Shown here in pieces: positions 5,498-6,781 of a stretch of DNA of 6,781 nt. Position 1 is the first letter of the stretch; the number at the start of each line of letters is the position of its first letter. This stretch comes from Ruminococcaceae bacterium UBA3818 (lineage in GTDB: Bacteria; Bacillota; Clostridia; Oscillospirales; Ruminococcaceae). The stretch spans positions 7,980-14,760 of the forward strand of contig DFDW01000004.1 in assembly GCA_002369315.1 (NCBI GenBank), written 5' to 3'. The notes under the pieces are model-generated. The model was not told the origin of the DNA. It made no database searches and saw only the letters and a list, made by a program, of their open reading frames with translations. The translations under genes and the position numbers were made by a program.

Positions 5498-5935
5498 ATG
5501 AAAGAGCAAAGACAGAAAAAAATAGACGAGCAGCTGGAAAAAAAGAATAATTGCTGCCAGGTTGTGCTCAATGCGTTTTGCGAGGATTTTGGGCTTTCGC
5601 CGGAAACGATGCTGCCGCTGGCCAGCGGATTCGGCGGCGGTATGTGCCTGGGAGAAAAATGCGGTGCGGTCACTGCCATGATCATGATTGCCGGTTTGGC
5701 TTACGGCCCTTTTAACGGGGCAGACGCCAAAAAGAAAAACGAATTGAAAGGGATCGTGAAAAATCTCAACGACCGCTTTGAAGAGACATTTGGCTCATCC
5801 CAGTGCCGGACGCTTCTGGGAAACATTGGGCAGGGGAAATATGATCTTTCCCGCACGAAGGAACAGGGCAAACGTCCATGCGCTATCTTTATGGAGAAAG
5901 CCTGCGATATTTTGGAGCAGGAACTGGGCCTTTAA
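5498..5935 (+). CDS. C_GCAxxG_C_C family protein, probable redox or metal-binding
   Basis: A 145-residue soluble protein of the small cysteine-rich C_GCAxxG_C_C family (split-Soret-cytochrome-like), common in anaerobes and thought to be redox-active; its biochemical role is unknown. After a charged coiled N-terminus (MKEQRQKKIDEQLEKKN), CC at 19-20 and C28 begin the conserved region. The glycine-rich ASGFGGGMCLGEKCGAVTA block (42-60) holds C50 and C55. It is followed by a hydrophobic helix, then C103 (SSQCRTLLG), and C128 and C136 (RPCAIFMEKAC). Eight cysteines in 145 residues suggest a metal cluster or disulfide chemistry. AGGAGG (5483-5488) overlaps the degV stop codon and lies 9 nt before ATG 5498, so it is translated from the same message. 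No signal peptide is seen. Confidence 0.88.
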   Translation: MKEQRQKKIDEQLEKKNNCCQVVLNAFCEDFGLSPETMLPLASGFGGGMCLGEKCGAVTAMIMIAGLAYGPFNGADAKKKNELKGIVKNLNDRFEETFGSSQCRTLLGNIGQGKYDLSRTKEQGKRPCAIFMEKACDILEQELGL

Positions 5936-5938
5936 GGG

Positions 5939-5961
5939 AAATGGCAAAAAATTTACCATTT
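5939..5961 (+). terminator. Weak AT-rich hairpin after the C_GCAxxG gene
   Basis: AAATGG (5939-5944) pairs with CCATTT (5956-5961), with three more A-T pairs inside past one mismatch. The tract after it (ATTATTAAATTTTG) is T-rich but interrupted. It lies 3 nt after the stop codon, so it may act as a weak terminator. Some read-through toward pgk is likely. Confidence 0.3.
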
Positions 5962-5987
5962 ATTATTAAATTTTGTATCGTCAACTC

Positions 5988-6016
5988 TTGCAAAACAGTG
6001 AGGTTTTCGATAGAAT
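5988..6016 (+). promoter_or_regulatory. Sigma-A promoter of pgk
   Basis: -35 TTGCAA (5988-5993), a 17-bp spacer, and -10 TAGAAT (6011-6016). The start of transcription is expected near 6023, at the edge of a palindrome, with a leader of about 70 nt to the pgk ATG. Confidence 0.75.
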
Positions 6017-6025
6017 AAATACGGA

Positions 6026-6043
6026 TTGTTCATGGATTAACAA
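6026..6043 (+). promoter_or_regulatory. Putative Rex operator at the pgk promoter
   Basis: The 18-bp site reads TTGTTCATGGATTAACAA. The clostridial consensus for the NADH-sensing repressor Rex is TTGTTAA-N4-TTAACAA; the site matches 13 of the 14 defined bases, with only the sixth base (C for A) differing. Flanking G6024, A6025 and T6044, C6045 extend the symmetry. It lies about 10 bp after the -10 box, just past the expected transcription start, where a bound repressor would block initiation or promoter clearance. As RNA the same bases make a 7-bp stem (6024-6030 with 6039-6045), an alternative reading. Confidence 0.6.
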
Positions 6044-6093
6044 TCGTAGATTTGGCGTAACTTTTTTACATATTATGAAAGGGTGGTAGAACT

Positions 6094-6781
6094 ATGGGCT
6101 ATCTGGACAAAAAAACGGTTGACGATCTGAACGTCGCCGGAAAAAAAGTATTGGTTCGCTGTGATTTCAACGTACCGCTGAAAAACGGTGTCATCACCGA
6201 CGAAAACCGCATCGTGGCGGCGCTGCCGACCATCAAAAAACTGATTGCGGACGGAGGCAAAGTCGTTCTGTGTTCTCATCTGGGCAAACCGAAAGGCGAG
6301 CCGAAACCGGAATTGTCTTTGGCTCCCGTTGCCAAACGGTTAGGCGAACTGCTGGGCAAAGAGGTCGTATTTGCGGCGGATGACGAAGTAGTTGGCGCCA
6401 ATGCGAAAGCGGCTGTTGCGGCAATGAAAGACGGCGACGTGGTTCTGCTGCAGAATACCCGTTACCGCAAAGAAGAGACCAAAAACGGCGAAGAATTCAG
6501 CCGTGAGCTGGCGGCGCTGGTCGACGGCGAAGTATTTGTAAACGACGCGTTTGGCGCTGCTCACCGCGCGCACTGCTCCACGGTGGGCGTAGCCTCTTTC
6601 GTAAAAGAAGCGGCGGTCGGCTATCTGATGGGCAAAGAGCTCAAATATCTGGGCAACGCGGTTGAGAATCCGGCCAGACCTTTCGTCACCATTTTGGGCG
6701 GCGCGAAAGTGGCGGACAAACTCAACGTAATTGAAAACCTGCTGAACAAGGCGGATACCCTGATCATCGGCGGCGGTATGG
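6094..6781 (+). CDS. pgk: Phosphoglycerate kinase, N-terminal 229 residues (3' end outside window)
   Basis: Transfers phosphate between 1,3-bisphosphoglycerate and ADP, an ATP-making step of glycolysis; cytoplasmic monomer. The frame runs unbroken from ATG 6094 to the window edge (688 nt); the family is near 400 residues, so about 170 are missing. Substrate-binding motifs are in place: VRCDFNVPL (21-29, with R22, D24, N26), R39, SHLGKPKG (61-68, H62), NTRYRKEE (121-128, R123) and NDAFGAAHRAH (150-160, R158). ILGGAKVADKL (200-210), with K205, begins the nucleotide domain. Upstream AAAGGGTGG (6078-6086) at 7 nt spacing sets the start. Codon use looks like that of a strongly expressed gene (repeated CTG, AAA, GGC, GCG choices). 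It has its own promoter and a Rex-like operator and seems to be the first gene of its unit; gap is not immediately upstream. Confidence 0.97.
   Translation, partial: MGYLDKKTVDDLNVAGKKVLVRCDFNVPLKNGVITDENRIVAALPTIKKLIADGGKVVLCSHLGKPKGEPKPELSLAPVAKRLGELLGKEVVFAADDEVVGANAKAAVAAMKDGDVVLLQNTRYRKEETKNGEEFSRELAALVDGEVFVNDAFGAAHRAHCSTVGVASFVKEAAVGYLMGKELKYLGNAVENPARPFVTILGGAKVADKLNVIENLLNKADTLIIGGGM

Noticed and set aside
6024..6045. The pgk leader palindrome as a terminator or attenuator
   Set aside because: The stem is AT-rich, only 7 bp, and is not followed by a T run (CGTAGATTTGG follows). An operator fits better, though an RNA-stabilising 5' hairpin cannot be excluded.
1..6781. Mobile element, CRISPR array, tRNA, prophage or defence system
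   Set aside because: No transposase, integrase, regular repeats, cloverleaf or terminal inverted repeats were seen; gene content and spacing are those of a housekeeping chromosome region.

Overview
The window reads as an ordinary chromosomal stretch from a low-to-mid-GC Firmicute, most likely an anaerobic Clostridia member of the Ruminococcaceae/Oscillospiraceae kind. The reasons are strong AGGAGG-type ribosome binding sites, sigma-A-like promoters, compact rho-independent terminators between most units, single-chain glycyl-tRNA synthetase, and a set of proteins typical of gut clostridia (DegV, C_GCAxxG_C_C protein, Firmicute-type pyridoxamine kinase). I see no mobile element, CRISPR array, tRNA or rRNA, and no obvious horizontally acquired block.

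Layout. 1-527 is the 3' end of glycyl-tRNA synthetase (+). A hairpin follows, then alanine racemase (alr, 606-1772, +). A perfect 13-bp bidirectional terminator (1784-1813) separates alr from a convergent pyridoxal/pyridoxamine kinase (1828-2691, -). The kinase and a HAD-family hydrolase (2891-3559, +) are divergent, with back-to-back promoters in 2725-2789. The HAD transcript has a GC-rich, repeat-containing leader of about 95 nt that I cannot assign to a known RNA class. After the HAD terminator comes a 59-codon gene for a small single-pass membrane protein (3716-3895, +), with its own terminator. A promoter at about 3999-4027 then drives a three-gene unit: trmL (4071-4589), a degV-like gene (4606-5484) and a C_GCAxxG_C_C redox-type gene (5498-5935). 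The window ends in the first 229 codons of phosphoglycerate kinase (pgk, 6094 onward). Its promoter (5988-6016) is followed at once by an 18-bp near-palindrome (6026-6043) that matches the Rex redox-repressor operator at all but one defined position.

How the genes relate. Most are housekeeping: translation (glycyl-tRNA synthetase, TrmL wobble methylation), cell wall (D-alanine from Alr), cofactor salvage (PLP) and glycolysis (Pgk). Alr uses PLP and the neighbouring kinase makes it. The HAD protein could be a counteracting phosphatase, but that is only inference. The most informative regulatory signals are the Rex-like operator at pgk, the unexplained leader of the HAD gene, and a possible forespore (sigma-G-like) promoter before the small membrane protein.
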